Source: an uncultured bacterium
Lineage (GTDB): Bacteria; Bacillota; Bacilli; Lactobacillales; Lactobacillaceae
Assembly (NCBI GenBank): GCA_905214545.1
Contig: CAJMMO010000001.1
Location: 1-64,000, forward strand
Length of the DNA: 64,000 nt
Direction: 5' to 3'
The notes under the pieces are model-generated. The model saw only the letters and a list, made by a program, of their open reading frames with translations, was not told the DNA's origin and did not search any database. The position numbers and the translations under genes are program-made. Shown here one piece after another: positions 7,424 to 16,626 of this stretch (positions are counted from its first letter, which is position 1; each line of letters starts with the position of its first letter).

Positions 7424-8484
7424 TGTTTTTAGCTTGGCAGGAGATGAAGCGTGAAAAAACACGCTACGGTTTAATTATCCTGATGCTGTTTTTAATCAGC
7501 TACCTGATTTTTATGCTGGCGGGGCTGTCTTACGGCCTGGCCAAGCGCAACACGGCGGCTTTGGAGACCTGGCAGACGCGCAGCGTCGTCTTGAACGAAA
7601 ACGCCAACGTCTCTTTGAACCAGTCGCTGCTTACAAATGACGACTTAAAAAACACGACTCTGACTAATAAAGAGGCCTTGGTCGGCGAACTGCCGGTCGT
7701 GCTCAAGCACAAGGGCCGGACGACGATTTCTGCCCAGATGATGGGGATTAAAAAAGACCAGTTCATCTATAAAGACATGCAAATCGTCAAAGGCCGCAAG
7801 GCGAAAAATAAGCACGAGCTGGTGGCCGATTCCTACCTGGAACAAAAAGGCTACCGCTTAGGCGACAAGGTCACGGTCAACGGGTCAACCGACAAGTATA
7901 AGATCGTCGGCTTTACCAACCAGGCCGAAATCAACATCGCCCCGATCGTGTTTGCTGAGCTGCCGGTTTGGCACCAGCTGAAGATGGCCGCCCCGAACGT
8001 GGCCGGCAGCGGGGTCATTTCCCAGCGCAGCGATTTCAAGCTGAAAAAGGCCAAGGACACCAAGTCCTACCCAGTGCAAAAGTTTATCAACAAGCTGCCG
8101 GGCTACCGCGACCAGAACATGACCTTTGAGATGATGATCGGCTTCTTGTTCGTCATCTCCATGATCATCGTGGCAGTTTTCCTCTATATTATTACCATGC
8201 AAAAGATGCGCCACTTCGCCGTCCTGCGCGTGCAGGGGATTCCGACCAAGATGCTGGTCAGCGCAACGCTGACTCAGTCGCTGATCTTAGTTGTGATCGG
8301 CGTGGCCTTGGGCTTATTGGGGATGCTGCTGACGGCGCAACTGCTGCCGCCGGCCGTGCCGATGCAATTGACCACGCAGCTGCTGGTTTCCGGCAGCTTG
8401 GGCATGCTCGTCATGGGCTTGCTGGGCAGCCTTTTGCCAGTGAGAATCATCAGCCGCATCGACCCTTTGCAGGCCTTGGCATAA
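7423..8484 (+). CDS. FtsX/MacB-type ABC transporter permease
   Basis: The 353-residue protein has one membrane helix at about 15-38, a large extracytoplasmic domain to about 235, then three helices (about 236-258, 282-306, 323-345) and the C-terminal IDPLQALA typical of MacB/FtsX permeases. Such proteins usually act mechanically on outside substrates (peptides, lipids, wall enzymes) rather than by classic import. Its ATPase partner is 14 bases downstream. As a single-FtsX protein it probably acts as a homodimer. Substrate unknown; antimicrobial-peptide or drug efflux is possible because of the TetR regulator. Confidence 0.88.
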   Translation: MFLAWQEMKREKTRYGLIILMLFLISYLIFMLAGLSYGLAKRNTAALETWQTRSVVLNENANVSLNQSLLTNDDLKNTTLTNKEALVGELPVVLKHKGRTTISAQMMGIKKDQFIYKDMQIVKGRKAKNKHELVADSYLEQKGYRLGDKVTVNGSTDKYKIVGFTNQAEINIAPIVFAELPVWHQLKMAAPNVAGSGVISQRSDFKLKKAKDTKSYPVQKFINKLPGYRDQNMTFEMMIGFLFVISMIIVAVFLYIITMQKMRHFAVLRVQGIPTKMLVSATLTQSLILVVIGVALGLLGMLLTAQLLPPAVPMQLTTQLLVSGSLGMLVMGLLGSLLPVRIISRIDPLQALA

Positions 8485-8498
8485 AAGGAGGTTAAACG

Positions 8499-9173
8499 AT
8501 GAGCACCATTGAATTGCGCAATATCTCAAAAGTTTACGGCAAAGGCGACAACGCTGTCCAAGCGGTCACCGACGTCAACTTCCAAGCAGATGCCGGCGAA
8601 GTTGTCTTGCTGGAAGGCCCTTCAGGCGCCGGCAAGTCGACGCTTTTAACCATCATGGGCGCGCTGCAGAGCCCGACCAGCGGCCAGGTTTTGGTCGACG
8701 GCTCGGAGATCAACTCTTTAAATGAGAAAAAACGCTCGCGCCTGCGCCTGGAAAAAATCGGTTTTGTGCTCCAGGCCTACAACTTGGTTCCTTATTTAAC
8801 TGTGGAAAAACAGTTCACCCTGGTCGACAAGGCCAAAAAGCAGGGCAACCTGTCAAAAGACCAGTTAAAAGAACTGCTGGCCGACTTAGACATCACCGAC
8901 CTGGTCAAAAAATACCCAGACCAGCTCTCCGGCGGCCAGCAGCAGCGGGCCGCCATCGCCCGGGCGCTGTACGCCAACCCGGCGATCTTATTGGCCGACG
9001 AGCCGACCGCGTCGCTTGACAGCGGCCGTGTCGCCCAAGTCGGCGCGCTTTTCCAGCACCTGGCCGAAAGCCAAAATAAGGCCATCATCCTGGTCACTCA
9101 CGACCAGCGGCTGGAAAAGTACAGCCAGCACATTTACCGGATAATGGATGGCCGGCTGAGCCAAGTAAAATAG
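8499..9173 (+). CDS. ABC transporter ATPase (LolD/MacB class)
   Basis: A 224-residue ATPase with Walker A GPSGAGKST, signature LSGGQQQRAAIARAL, Walker B ILLADEPTASLD and a switch histidine in LVTHDQ. The sequence class is the one paired with FtsX/MacB permeases, matching the preceding gene. AAAGGAGG stands before the ATG. It is the last gene of the TetR operon; no clear terminator follows before the leuS leader. Confidence 0.94.
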   Translation: MSTIELRNISKVYGKGDNAVQAVTDVNFQADAGEVVLLEGPSGAGKSTLLTIMGALQSPTSGQVLVDGSEINSLNEKKRSRLRLEKIGFVLQAYNLVPYLTVEKQFTLVDKAKKQGNLSKDQLKELLADLDITDLVKKYPDQLSGGQQQRAAIARALYANPAILLADEPTASLDSGRVAQVGALFQHLAESQNKAIILVTHDQRLEKYSQHIYRIMDGRLSQVK

Positions 9174-9186
9174 CGTCTTGCTTTTT

Positions 9187-9290
9187 TTGTAAAATAGGCG
9201 CTAGTCGGGTAAGATATAAGGTTGAATGGCCTTGACTTACTGAATTAATTCAGCAAATGACAAGCATGGTTTAAAAGCCATGCTCTTTTG
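9187..9290 (+). promoter_or_regulatory. leuS promoter and structured leader (not a T-box)
   Basis: A promoter candidate is TTGTAA (9187-9192), 17 bases, TAAGAT (9210-9215). The leader then contains a 14-base perfect palindrome CTGAATTAATTCAG (9240-9253) and a terminator-like hairpin AGCATGG/CCATGCT (9263-9284) followed by CTTTTGCTTTTT. ATGGC at 9226-9230 can pair with the terminator's right arm, which would allow an alternative fold. No T-box consensus (GGTGGNACCGCG) is present. A five-codon frame ATG GCC TTG ACT TAC TGA (9226-9243) is noted but not claimed as a gene. The terminator may instead simply end the ABC operon. Confidence 0.5.
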
Positions 9291-9324
9291 CTTTTTGCAG
9301 GGGCCAGTTTGAGGAGGACTATTA

Positions 9325-11739
<2,415 letters not shown>

Positions 11740-11750
11740 TAAAATTTCTT

Positions 11751-11782
11751 TAAAAAATCGCCTAGGAATTAGACGGTTTTTT
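11751..11782 (+). terminator. Probable terminator of leuS
   Basis: AAAATCGCCTA and TTAGACGGTTTT form an imperfect stem (one mismatch, one G-T pair) ahead of a T run, ten bases after the leuS stop. Weak but correctly placed. Confidence 0.5.
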
Positions 11783-11831
11783 CTTTGCTGGGTAAGGTTT
11801 TAGGCGGACCGTTTTTAAAGAGACTTATTAG

Positions 11832-13499
11832 ATGGAAGAAAACAATTCACACTATCAAGATTCACATGCATCCATGATCAAGGGCTCGGCCTGGATGACC
11901 TTCGGCTCGATCATGTCGCGTATTTTAGGCGCGATCTATATCATCCCTTGGTATGCCTGGATGGGCAGCCACGGCAACATCGCCAACGCGCTGACCGCCA
12001 AGAGCTACAACATTTACTCAGTCTTCCTGCTGATCTCGACCGCCGGCATCCCCGGCGCCGTCGCCAAGCAGGTCGCTAAGTACAACGCGCTGAATGAGTA
12101 CGGCATCGGCCGGCGCTTGTTCAGGCGCGGGCTCAGCCTGATGATCATTCTGGGCATTATCTCCAGCGCCGTCATGTACTTCTGTGCGCCGGCTTTGGCC
12201 ACCAACAACATCTTGGGGACCTTGCTGCACGGCGGGCATTCCGACCCGCGGCAGGTTGCCGTCATGCGTTCGCTGTCTGTGGCCGTCTTAATCATCCCGG
12301 TCTTGAGTATCCTGCGCGGCTACTTCCAAGGCTATTCGGACATGATGCCGCCGGCCATGTCGCAGTTTTTTGAACAGCTCGCCCGCGTCGTCTGGATGCT
12401 TTTGACAGCCTACGTCATCATGCAAGTCCAGCACGGCTCTTACGTGCGCGCCGCCGTTCAATCAAACTACGCCGCAGCCATCGGGGCCTTGTTTGGGATC
12501 TTGCTGCTGGTTGGTTTTTTGTGGAAAAGGCGCAAGCGTCTGCATGAACTGTACGAAAACTCTAACAACGCCCTGCAAGTGTCGACTTCGAGCTTGCTGT
12601 GGGAAATTGTCCAGCAGTCCATTCCTTTTATCATCTTGGACTCGGGCATCACGCTGTTCCAGTTAATCGACCAGTACAGCTTCCACCCGATGATCGCGCA
12701 TTTCGTGCACGTGTCATCTGACACCATCGAGACCTGGTACGCGCTTTTCGGCTTAAACGCCAACAAGCTGATCATGATCATCGTGTCTTTGGCCAGCGCC
12801 ATGGCGATCACCGCGATCCCGCTGCTGAGTGCCGCCCGCACCCGCCGCGACTGGCAGGACATCTCAAACCAGGTCGAAAACATCTTAGAGCTGTTCTTGT
12901 TCATCATGATCCCGGCTTCGCTGGGGATGGCCGCCATCTCCGTGCCGGTCTACACGATCTTTTACGGCTACGACCCGCTCGGCAGCAGCGTCTTGTACCT
13001 GTCTGCTTTTACCGCCATCAGCCTTGGCATGTTCACCGTGCTGACGGCCGTGCTGCAGGGGCTGTCCGAAAACCGGCTGGCCATCCGCTACCTGCTTTTA
13101 GGCTTAATCATCAAGCTGGTCTTGCAGTACCCGCTCATCAGCATGTTTAAGATTTACGGGCCGCTTTTGGCCACCAACTGCGGCATCATCGCGATTGCCA
13201 TTTTAAGCCTGCGCCACCTGCGCCTGACTTACCATTTCAACGCCAGCCGCACCGCGCGGCGCTTTGTCGGCATCGCGGGCTTTTCCTTAATCATGTTTGT
13301 GTTAGCGCTGCTCTTAGTCAAAGTCGGCTTCTCGTTCTTGAACGTCAGAAGCCGGATGGCTTCGATGGTCGTCGTGGCCGTCGTCGTCATCGTCTGCGCC
13401 GTCTTCTACGCTGCAGCGACCCTGTACACGGGCCTGGCTGAGCGCATCCTCGGCAGCAAGGTGACCCGGATCACCGAGCGCTTCCACCTGCACATCTAA
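11832..13499 (+). CDS. Polysaccharide/lipid II flippase, MurJ (YtgP)-like
   Basis: A very hydrophobic 555-residue protein with about 14 predicted membrane helices, belonging to the MOP superfamily (SpoVB/YtgP/MurJ-like). The N-terminus IKGSAWMTFGSIMSRILGAIYIIPW fits this class. YtgP-type proteins of Firmicutes flip lipid II to the outer membrane face for peptidoglycan synthesis; related proteins flip teichoic or polysaccharide precursors, so substrate is not certain. It stands alone, not inside a capsule cluster, which favours the housekeeping role. The ATG at 11832 has only a weak ribosome site, so the start may be slightly different. Confidence 0.82.
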   Translation: MEENNSHYQDSHASMIKGSAWMTFGSIMSRILGAIYIIPWYAWMGSHGNIANALTAKSYNIYSVFLLISTAGIPGAVAKQVAKYNALNEYGIGRRLFRRGLSLMIILGIISSAVMYFCAPALATNNILGTLLHGGHSDPRQVAVMRSLSVAVLIIPVLSILRGYFQGYSDMMPPAMSQFFEQLARVVWMLLTAYVIMQVQHGSYVRAAVQSNYAAAIGALFGILLLVGFLWKRRKRLHELYENSNNALQVSTSSLLWEIVQQSIPFIILDSGITLFQLIDQYSFHPMIAHFVHVSSDTIETWYALFGLNANKLIMIIVSLASAMAITAIPLLSAARTRRDWQDISNQVENILELFLFIMIPASLGMAAISVPVYTIFYGYDPLGSSVLYLSAFTAISLGMFTVLTAVLQGLSENRLAIRYLLLGLIIKLVLQYPLISMFKIYGPLLATNCGIIAIAILSLRHLRLTYHFNASRTARRFVGIAGFSLIMFVLALLLVKVGFSFLNVRSRMASMVVVAVVVIVCAVFYAAATLYTGLAERILGSKVTRITERFHLHI

Positions 13500-13521
13500 T
13501 GCATTTTGCTTATAACTGACG

Positions 13522-13564
13522 ATACTTAATAAGTATTTGTAATTAAAACTCATGCTCTTATAAT
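13522..13564 (+). promoter_or_regulatory. Promoter with palindromic operator for cupin/CMD operon
   Basis: -35 TTGTAA (13537-13542), a 16-base spacer and a perfect -10 TATAAT (13559-13564). Immediately upstream, ATACTTAATAAGTAT (13522-13536) is a 15-base palindrome placed like an operator or activator site. No regulator gene is adjacent, so the protein that binds it is unknown. Confidence 0.7.
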
Positions 13565-13594
13565 TACTGGTAATTAGTGAGCACGAGTTTTTTT
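13545..13594 (+). terminator. Terminator of the flippase gene, overlapping the next promoter
   Basis: AAAACTCATGCTC (13545-13557) pairs with GAGCACGAGTTTT (13579-13591) with one mismatch. An inner TAATTA-CTGG-TAATTA hairpin sits between, and a T run follows. The left arm contains the spacer of the downstream promoter, so transcripts starting there have only the right arm and are not terminated. Confidence 0.68.
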
Positions 13595-13618
13595 ATTTGA
13601 AAAAAAGGAGCGCAAGTT

Positions 13619-14032
13619 ATGTCTAACAAAGAAGAAGAAGTTAAAAACAGCGTCTTTGGCTTCGGCGAAGCCAACACCGCTTTTGCCAAATACTTCACCG
13701 GCGACAGCTTTTTAAAGGCCCTGGCAAATGACCCTGACGACGGCGTCGGCGTCCACCAGGTCACTTTTGCGCCCGGCGCCATTAACCACTGGCACACCCA
13801 CACCGCAGTGCAAATCCTGATTGCCACCGCCGGCGAAGGCTGGTACCAAGAAGAAGGCAAGCCTGCTCAAAAGCTGCTTCCGGGCGACGCAGTCATCGTC
13901 AAGCCGGGCACCAAGCACTGGCACGGCGCAGCTAAGGACAAGTGGTTCAGCCACATTGCCATTATGTGCGGGCCAAGCAAGAACGAATGGCTGGAACCAG
14001 TTAACGAAGACGACTACGAGAATTTGAAATAG
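13619..14032 (+). CDS. Cupin-domain protein
   Basis: A 137-residue single-domain cupin. The metal-binding motif 1 is GAINHWHTHTAVQ (His57, His59, His61, Gln65) and motif 2 is PGTKHWHGA (His100/His102). The family covers many small metalloenzymes and sensors. The following gene, nine bases downstream, is a carboxymuconolactone decarboxylase-family protein; the pair recurs widely in bacteria and is usually linked to redox or quinone/aldehyde stress, but no reaction has been fixed for this type. A Mn or Fe ligand set is plausible. AAAAGGAG precedes the ATG. Confidence 0.9.
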   Translation: MSNKEEEVKNSVFGFGEANTAFAKYFTGDSFLKALANDPDDGVGVHQVTFAPGAINHWHTHTAVQILIATAGEGWYQEEGKPAQKLLPGDAVIVKPGTKHWHGAAKDKWFSHIAIMCGPSKNEWLEPVNEDDYENLK

Positions 14033-14041
14033 GAGGACATT

Positions 14042-14359
14042 ATGGCTGTTAAACAAACCGCAGGCCGTGACAATTTAGGCGACCTGGCACCAAAGTTTGC
14101 TGAATTAAACGACGACGTCTTATTTGGGGAAGTTTGGTCAAGAGAAGACAAGATGTCTTTGCACGACCGCAGCATGATCACCATCGCCTGCTTAATGACT
14201 AAGGGCGACTGGGACAACTTGACTGCCCACATGAAGATGGGTAAAAAGAACGGCATCACTAAAGAAGAAATCGTCGAAGAAATCACCCACCTTTCTTTCT
14301 ACGCCGGCTGGCCAAACGCTTGGCACGCCTTCAGCATCGTCAAAGAAGTTTGGGATTAA
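14042..14359 (+). CDS. Carboxymuconolactone decarboxylase-family protein
   Basis: A 105-residue alpha-helical protein of the CMD/AhpD family (SMITIACLMTKGDWDNLTAHMKMGKKNGITKEEIVE core, then a Trp-rich C-terminus). It lacks the CxxC pair of AhpD: only one cysteine (IACLM) is present, so thiol peroxidase activity is unlikely and it fits the gamma-CMD-like branch. It is co-transcribed with the cupin gene (GGAGG ribosome site, nine-base gap) and ended by a strong terminator. True substrate unknown; aromatic degradation is not expected in a lactobacillus. Confidence 0.9.
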   Translation: MAVKQTAGRDNLGDLAPKFAELNDDVLFGEVWSREDKMSLHDRSMITIACLMTKGDWDNLTAHMKMGKKNGITKEEIVEEITHLSFYAGWPNAWHAFSIVKEVWD

Positions 14360-14361
14360 TG

Positions 14362-14390
14362 AAAAAAGCACCCGCAAGGGTGCTTTTTTT
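14362..14390 (+). terminator. Terminator of cupin/CMD operon
   Basis: AAAAAAGCACCC and GGGTGCTTTTTT form a twelve-base stem capped by a GCAA tetraloop, with a T run. The core is shared with the terminator at 16350. Confidence 0.95.
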
Positions 14391-14464
14391 GTTTGCCTAA
14401 AACTGCCTGGCATTTGCGCTACAATGAAAATAGGGGACTAGGAAAAACAGTTAGGAGCATTGTT

Positions 14465-15292
14465 TTGACTAAAAACATCAAACTGATCGCAATCGACATT
14501 GACGGCACTTTGGCCAATTCGAAAAACGAGCTGACGCCGGGCGTGAAAGCCGCTGTACAGCGTGCCTGCGCCGCCGGCATCCGGATTGTCTTGTGTTCAG
14601 GGCGGCCGTTCAGCGGCGTTGCGCCCTGGCTGAAACAGCTGGGCCTTTTCGGCAAAGACGACGAATACGTGATCTGCTTTAACGGTGCCGAAGTGACGAC
14701 GGCTGCACCCAAGGTGCTCTGGCAGGCGCGTCTGAGCTACGAAGACTACCTCCAGCTGCAAAAAACAGCTTGGCAGCTGGGCCTGCACTTCCACGCCACT
14801 TGCGAAGACCAGATGTACACCAGCGACCGCGACTTGGGCTTTTGGACGATCTTTGAAACCCTGATCCAGCACTCGCGCCTGTCCTTCCGCACGCCGGCCG
14901 AGATGCGCGACAAGGTCATCTTGAAGGGGATGTTTGTCGAAGACCCGGAAGTTTTAGACCGCGTGATTGCCAAAAAAGAAATCTGGGCCAAAATGTCTGA
15001 CCGCATCACTTTTTCCCGGACTTATAAGTCTTACTGGGAGGCTGTGGCCAAGGGCGCCACGAAAGAGCACGGGCTGGCAATTTTAGGCGACCAGCTCGGC
15101 ATCACGAAAGACCAGATGGTCGGCATCGGCGACCAGGAAAACGACATGTCCATGATCAACTACGTCGGCACCGGCGTGGCCATGGGCAACGGCGTGCCGG
15201 TCTTGAAAGAGGCGGCCGACTTTGTCACTTTGGACAACGACCACGACGGGGTAGCGCATGTCATCGATCTCGTTTTAAATCACGAGCTTTAA
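14465..15292 (+). CDS. Cof-type HAD phosphatase
   Basis: A haloacid-dehalogenase-like hydrolase of the Cof/YidA type acting on small phosphorylated metabolites, perhaps sugar phosphates or flavin intermediates. Motif 1 is IDIDGTLANSK with Asp11 and Asp13, motif 2 is VLCSGRPF, and motif 4 is GIGDQENDMSM near the end; the long cap domain between marks the Cof type. Start chosen at TTG 14465, seven bases after AGGAG and just before the conserved TKNIKLIAIDIDG, giving 275 residues; the frame is open further upstream but that part has no ribosome site. A TACAAT -10 candidate is at 14420-14425. Confidence 0.92.
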   Translation: MTKNIKLIAIDIDGTLANSKNELTPGVKAAVQRACAAGIRIVLCSGRPFSGVAPWLKQLGLFGKDDEYVICFNGAEVTTAAPKVLWQARLSYEDYLQLQKTAWQLGLHFHATCEDQMYTSDRDLGFWTIFETLIQHSRLSFRTPAEMRDKVILKGMFVEDPEVLDRVIAKKEIWAKMSDRITFSRTYKSYWEAVAKGATKEHGLAILGDQLGITKDQMVGIGDQENDMSMINYVGTGVAMGNGVPVLKEAADFVTLDNDHDGVAHVIDLVLNHEL

Positions 15293-15308
15293 TGGTAGAA
15301 TAAAACTA

Positions 15309-15322
15309 TAAAAGCGCTTACA
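15309..15322 (+). promoter_or_regulatory. CRE site before the aldo-keto reductase gene
   Basis: TAAAAGCGCTTACA agrees with 13 of 14 positions of the CcpA consensus TGWAANCGNTNWCA. It lies about 30 bases upstream of the start codon, beside AT-rich -10 candidates, a position where CcpA would repress. Confidence 0.72.
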
Positions 15323-15350
15323 TCGGCTTAAAAACGAAAGGATGGTCAAC

Positions 15351-16343
15351 ATGTATTCAGCAGAATCAGGACGTTATAACGCTTTGCAGCACCGACGGGT
15401 GGGCCGCACAGGCTTGCGGCTGCCGATTATTTCATTAGGCTTGTGGCACCACTACTCAAGCGACGACCCGTTTTACGAGCGCCGGAAGGTGATCTTAGGG
15501 GCCTTTGACCGGGGCATCTACAGCTTTGACTGTGCCGACCACTACGGTGCACCTGAGATCGGCTCTTCCGAAGTCTTGCTGGGCCGGCTTTTAGCATCAG
15601 ACTTAAAGCCTTACCGCGACGAGCTGGTCATCACGACCAAGGTCGGCTACAGAACGATCCCAGGGCCTTACGGCCACTTCTTGTCGAGAAAGACGATCAT
15701 GCAGTCGATCGACCGCAGCTTGGAGCGGCTGCAGACCGACTACGTGGACATCTACTACGCTCACCGTTTTGACCCGAACACCGACCTGTGGGAAACGGCG
15801 CGGGCTTTAGACCAAGTAGTCCGTGACGGCAAGGCTTTGTACATCGGCATTTCCAACTTCAACGCCGACCAGGCACAGACCATCGGCCGGATGTTTGAAG
15901 ACCTGGGCACCCCTTACACGGTGGACCAAGTTTCCTACAACATGCTGAACAGAAAGCCGGAAACTTCGGGCCTGGTTAAGGAAATCAAGCGCCAAAACAA
16001 GGGGATCGTGGCCTACGGCCCGCTGGCCGAAGGCCTGCTGTCGGACCGCTACTTGGACGGCATCCCAGAAGACTTCCCGATCCACCCGACGAGCCGCTAC
16101 CTGTTCAGAGACGGCACCGAAAAGGTGCACGACAAGCTGGTAGCCTTGAACAAGATCGCCCAAGACCGCGGGCAGACCTTGTCGCAGATGGCTTTGTCCT
16201 GGCTGCTGCATGACAAGGTGGTCAGCTCAGTGATCTTAGGCACGACCAGCCTGGAGCACCTTGAAAGCGACTTGAAGGCCGCCGACAACTTAGACTTTGA
16301 CATCCACGAGCTCTACCAAATCGACAGCATCGTGAACAGCTAA
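15351..16343 (+). CDS. Aldo-keto reductase
   Basis: A 330-residue NADPH-type aldo-keto reductase. The catalytic tetrad is visible: Asp and Tyr in FDCADHYG, Lys in VITTKVGY and His in IYYAHRFD. The N-terminal VGRTGLRLPIISLGLWHHYSSDD is similar to the YghZ/L-glyceraldehyde 3-phosphate reductase branch, which detoxifies small aldehydes such as methylglyoxal; the true substrate is not proven. ATG at 15351 is preferred over 15342 because AAAGGA directly abuts the latter and stands nine bases from the former. A CRE upstream suggests catabolite control. Confidence 0.93.
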   Translation: MYSAESGRYNALQHRRVGRTGLRLPIISLGLWHHYSSDDPFYERRKVILGAFDRGIYSFDCADHYGAPEIGSSEVLLGRLLASDLKPYRDELVITTKVGYRTIPGPYGHFLSRKTIMQSIDRSLERLQTDYVDIYYAHRFDPNTDLWETARALDQVVRDGKALYIGISNFNADQAQTIGRMFEDLGTPYTVDQVSYNMLNRKPETSGLVKEIKRQNKGIVAYGPLAEGLLSDRYLDGIPEDFPIHPTSRYLFRDGTEKVHDKLVALNKIAQDRGQTLSQMALSWLLHDKVVSSVILGTTSLEHLESDLKAADNLDFDIHELYQIDSIVNS

Positions 16344-16349
16344 TAAATA

Positions 16350-16377
16350 AAAAGGCACCCGCAAGGGTGCCTTTTTT
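16350..16377 (+). terminator. Terminator of aldo-keto reductase gene
   Basis: AAAAGGCACCC-GCAA-GGGTGCCTTTTTT, a strong stem with a GCAA tetraloop and T run, directly after the stop codon. Confidence 0.95.
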
Positions 16378-16394
16378 GTTTTGCCTGAAAATAT

Positions 16395-16423
16395 AAAAAA
16401 AGCAGTTCGCTTAGCGAACTGCT
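16395..16423 (-). terminator. Terminator of tRNA-Leu
   Basis: AGCAGTTCGC and GCGAACTGCT form a perfect ten-base stem with a three-base loop. On the minus strand it is followed by a run of T (A run at 16395-16400). It lies eight bases beyond the tRNA 3' end. Confidence 0.93.
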
Positions 16424-16431
16424 TTGAGCTA

Positions 16432-16515
16432 TGCCCCAAAAAGGATTCGAACCTTCACTCTGTTGCCAGAACAGCGACCTGAACGCTGCGCGTCTGCCAA
16501 TTCCGCCATTGGGGC
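16432..16515 (-). tRNA. tRNA-Leu (anticodon CAG)
   Basis: The reverse complement starts GCCCCAATGGCGGAATTGG and folds as a class II tRNA of 84 bases with an extended variable arm. The anticodon stem CAGCG/CGCTG encloses loop TTCAGGT, giving anticodon CAG for CTG codons, a common leucine codon in this GC-rich genome. The T loop is TTCGAAT and the discriminator is A. CCA is not encoded. It has its own terminator and reads away from dacA. Confidence 0.95.
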
Positions 16516-16626
16516 GTTGCAATCTCACAACACAAATAATGATAGCAAACTTTTGGGAAAAAGCAAAACCTTTTTTAGAATTTTTGTTAAAATAGCCAAA
16601 AAAGCCACTAATAGCAGGAGATTGTC

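Noticed and set aside
6857..7462. Minus-strand open frame of 201 codons opposite tetR
   Set aside because: The TetR helix-turn-helix, its ribosome site and the overlap with the permease define the plus strand. The frame is a shadow.
9226..9243. Five-codon leader peptide upstream of leuS
   Set aside because: It holds a single leucine codon, unlike known leucine leader peptides, so ribosome stalling control is not supported.
9174..9324. T-box in the leuS leader
   Set aside because: The GGTGG-ACCGCG type consensus present before argS and thrS is absent here.
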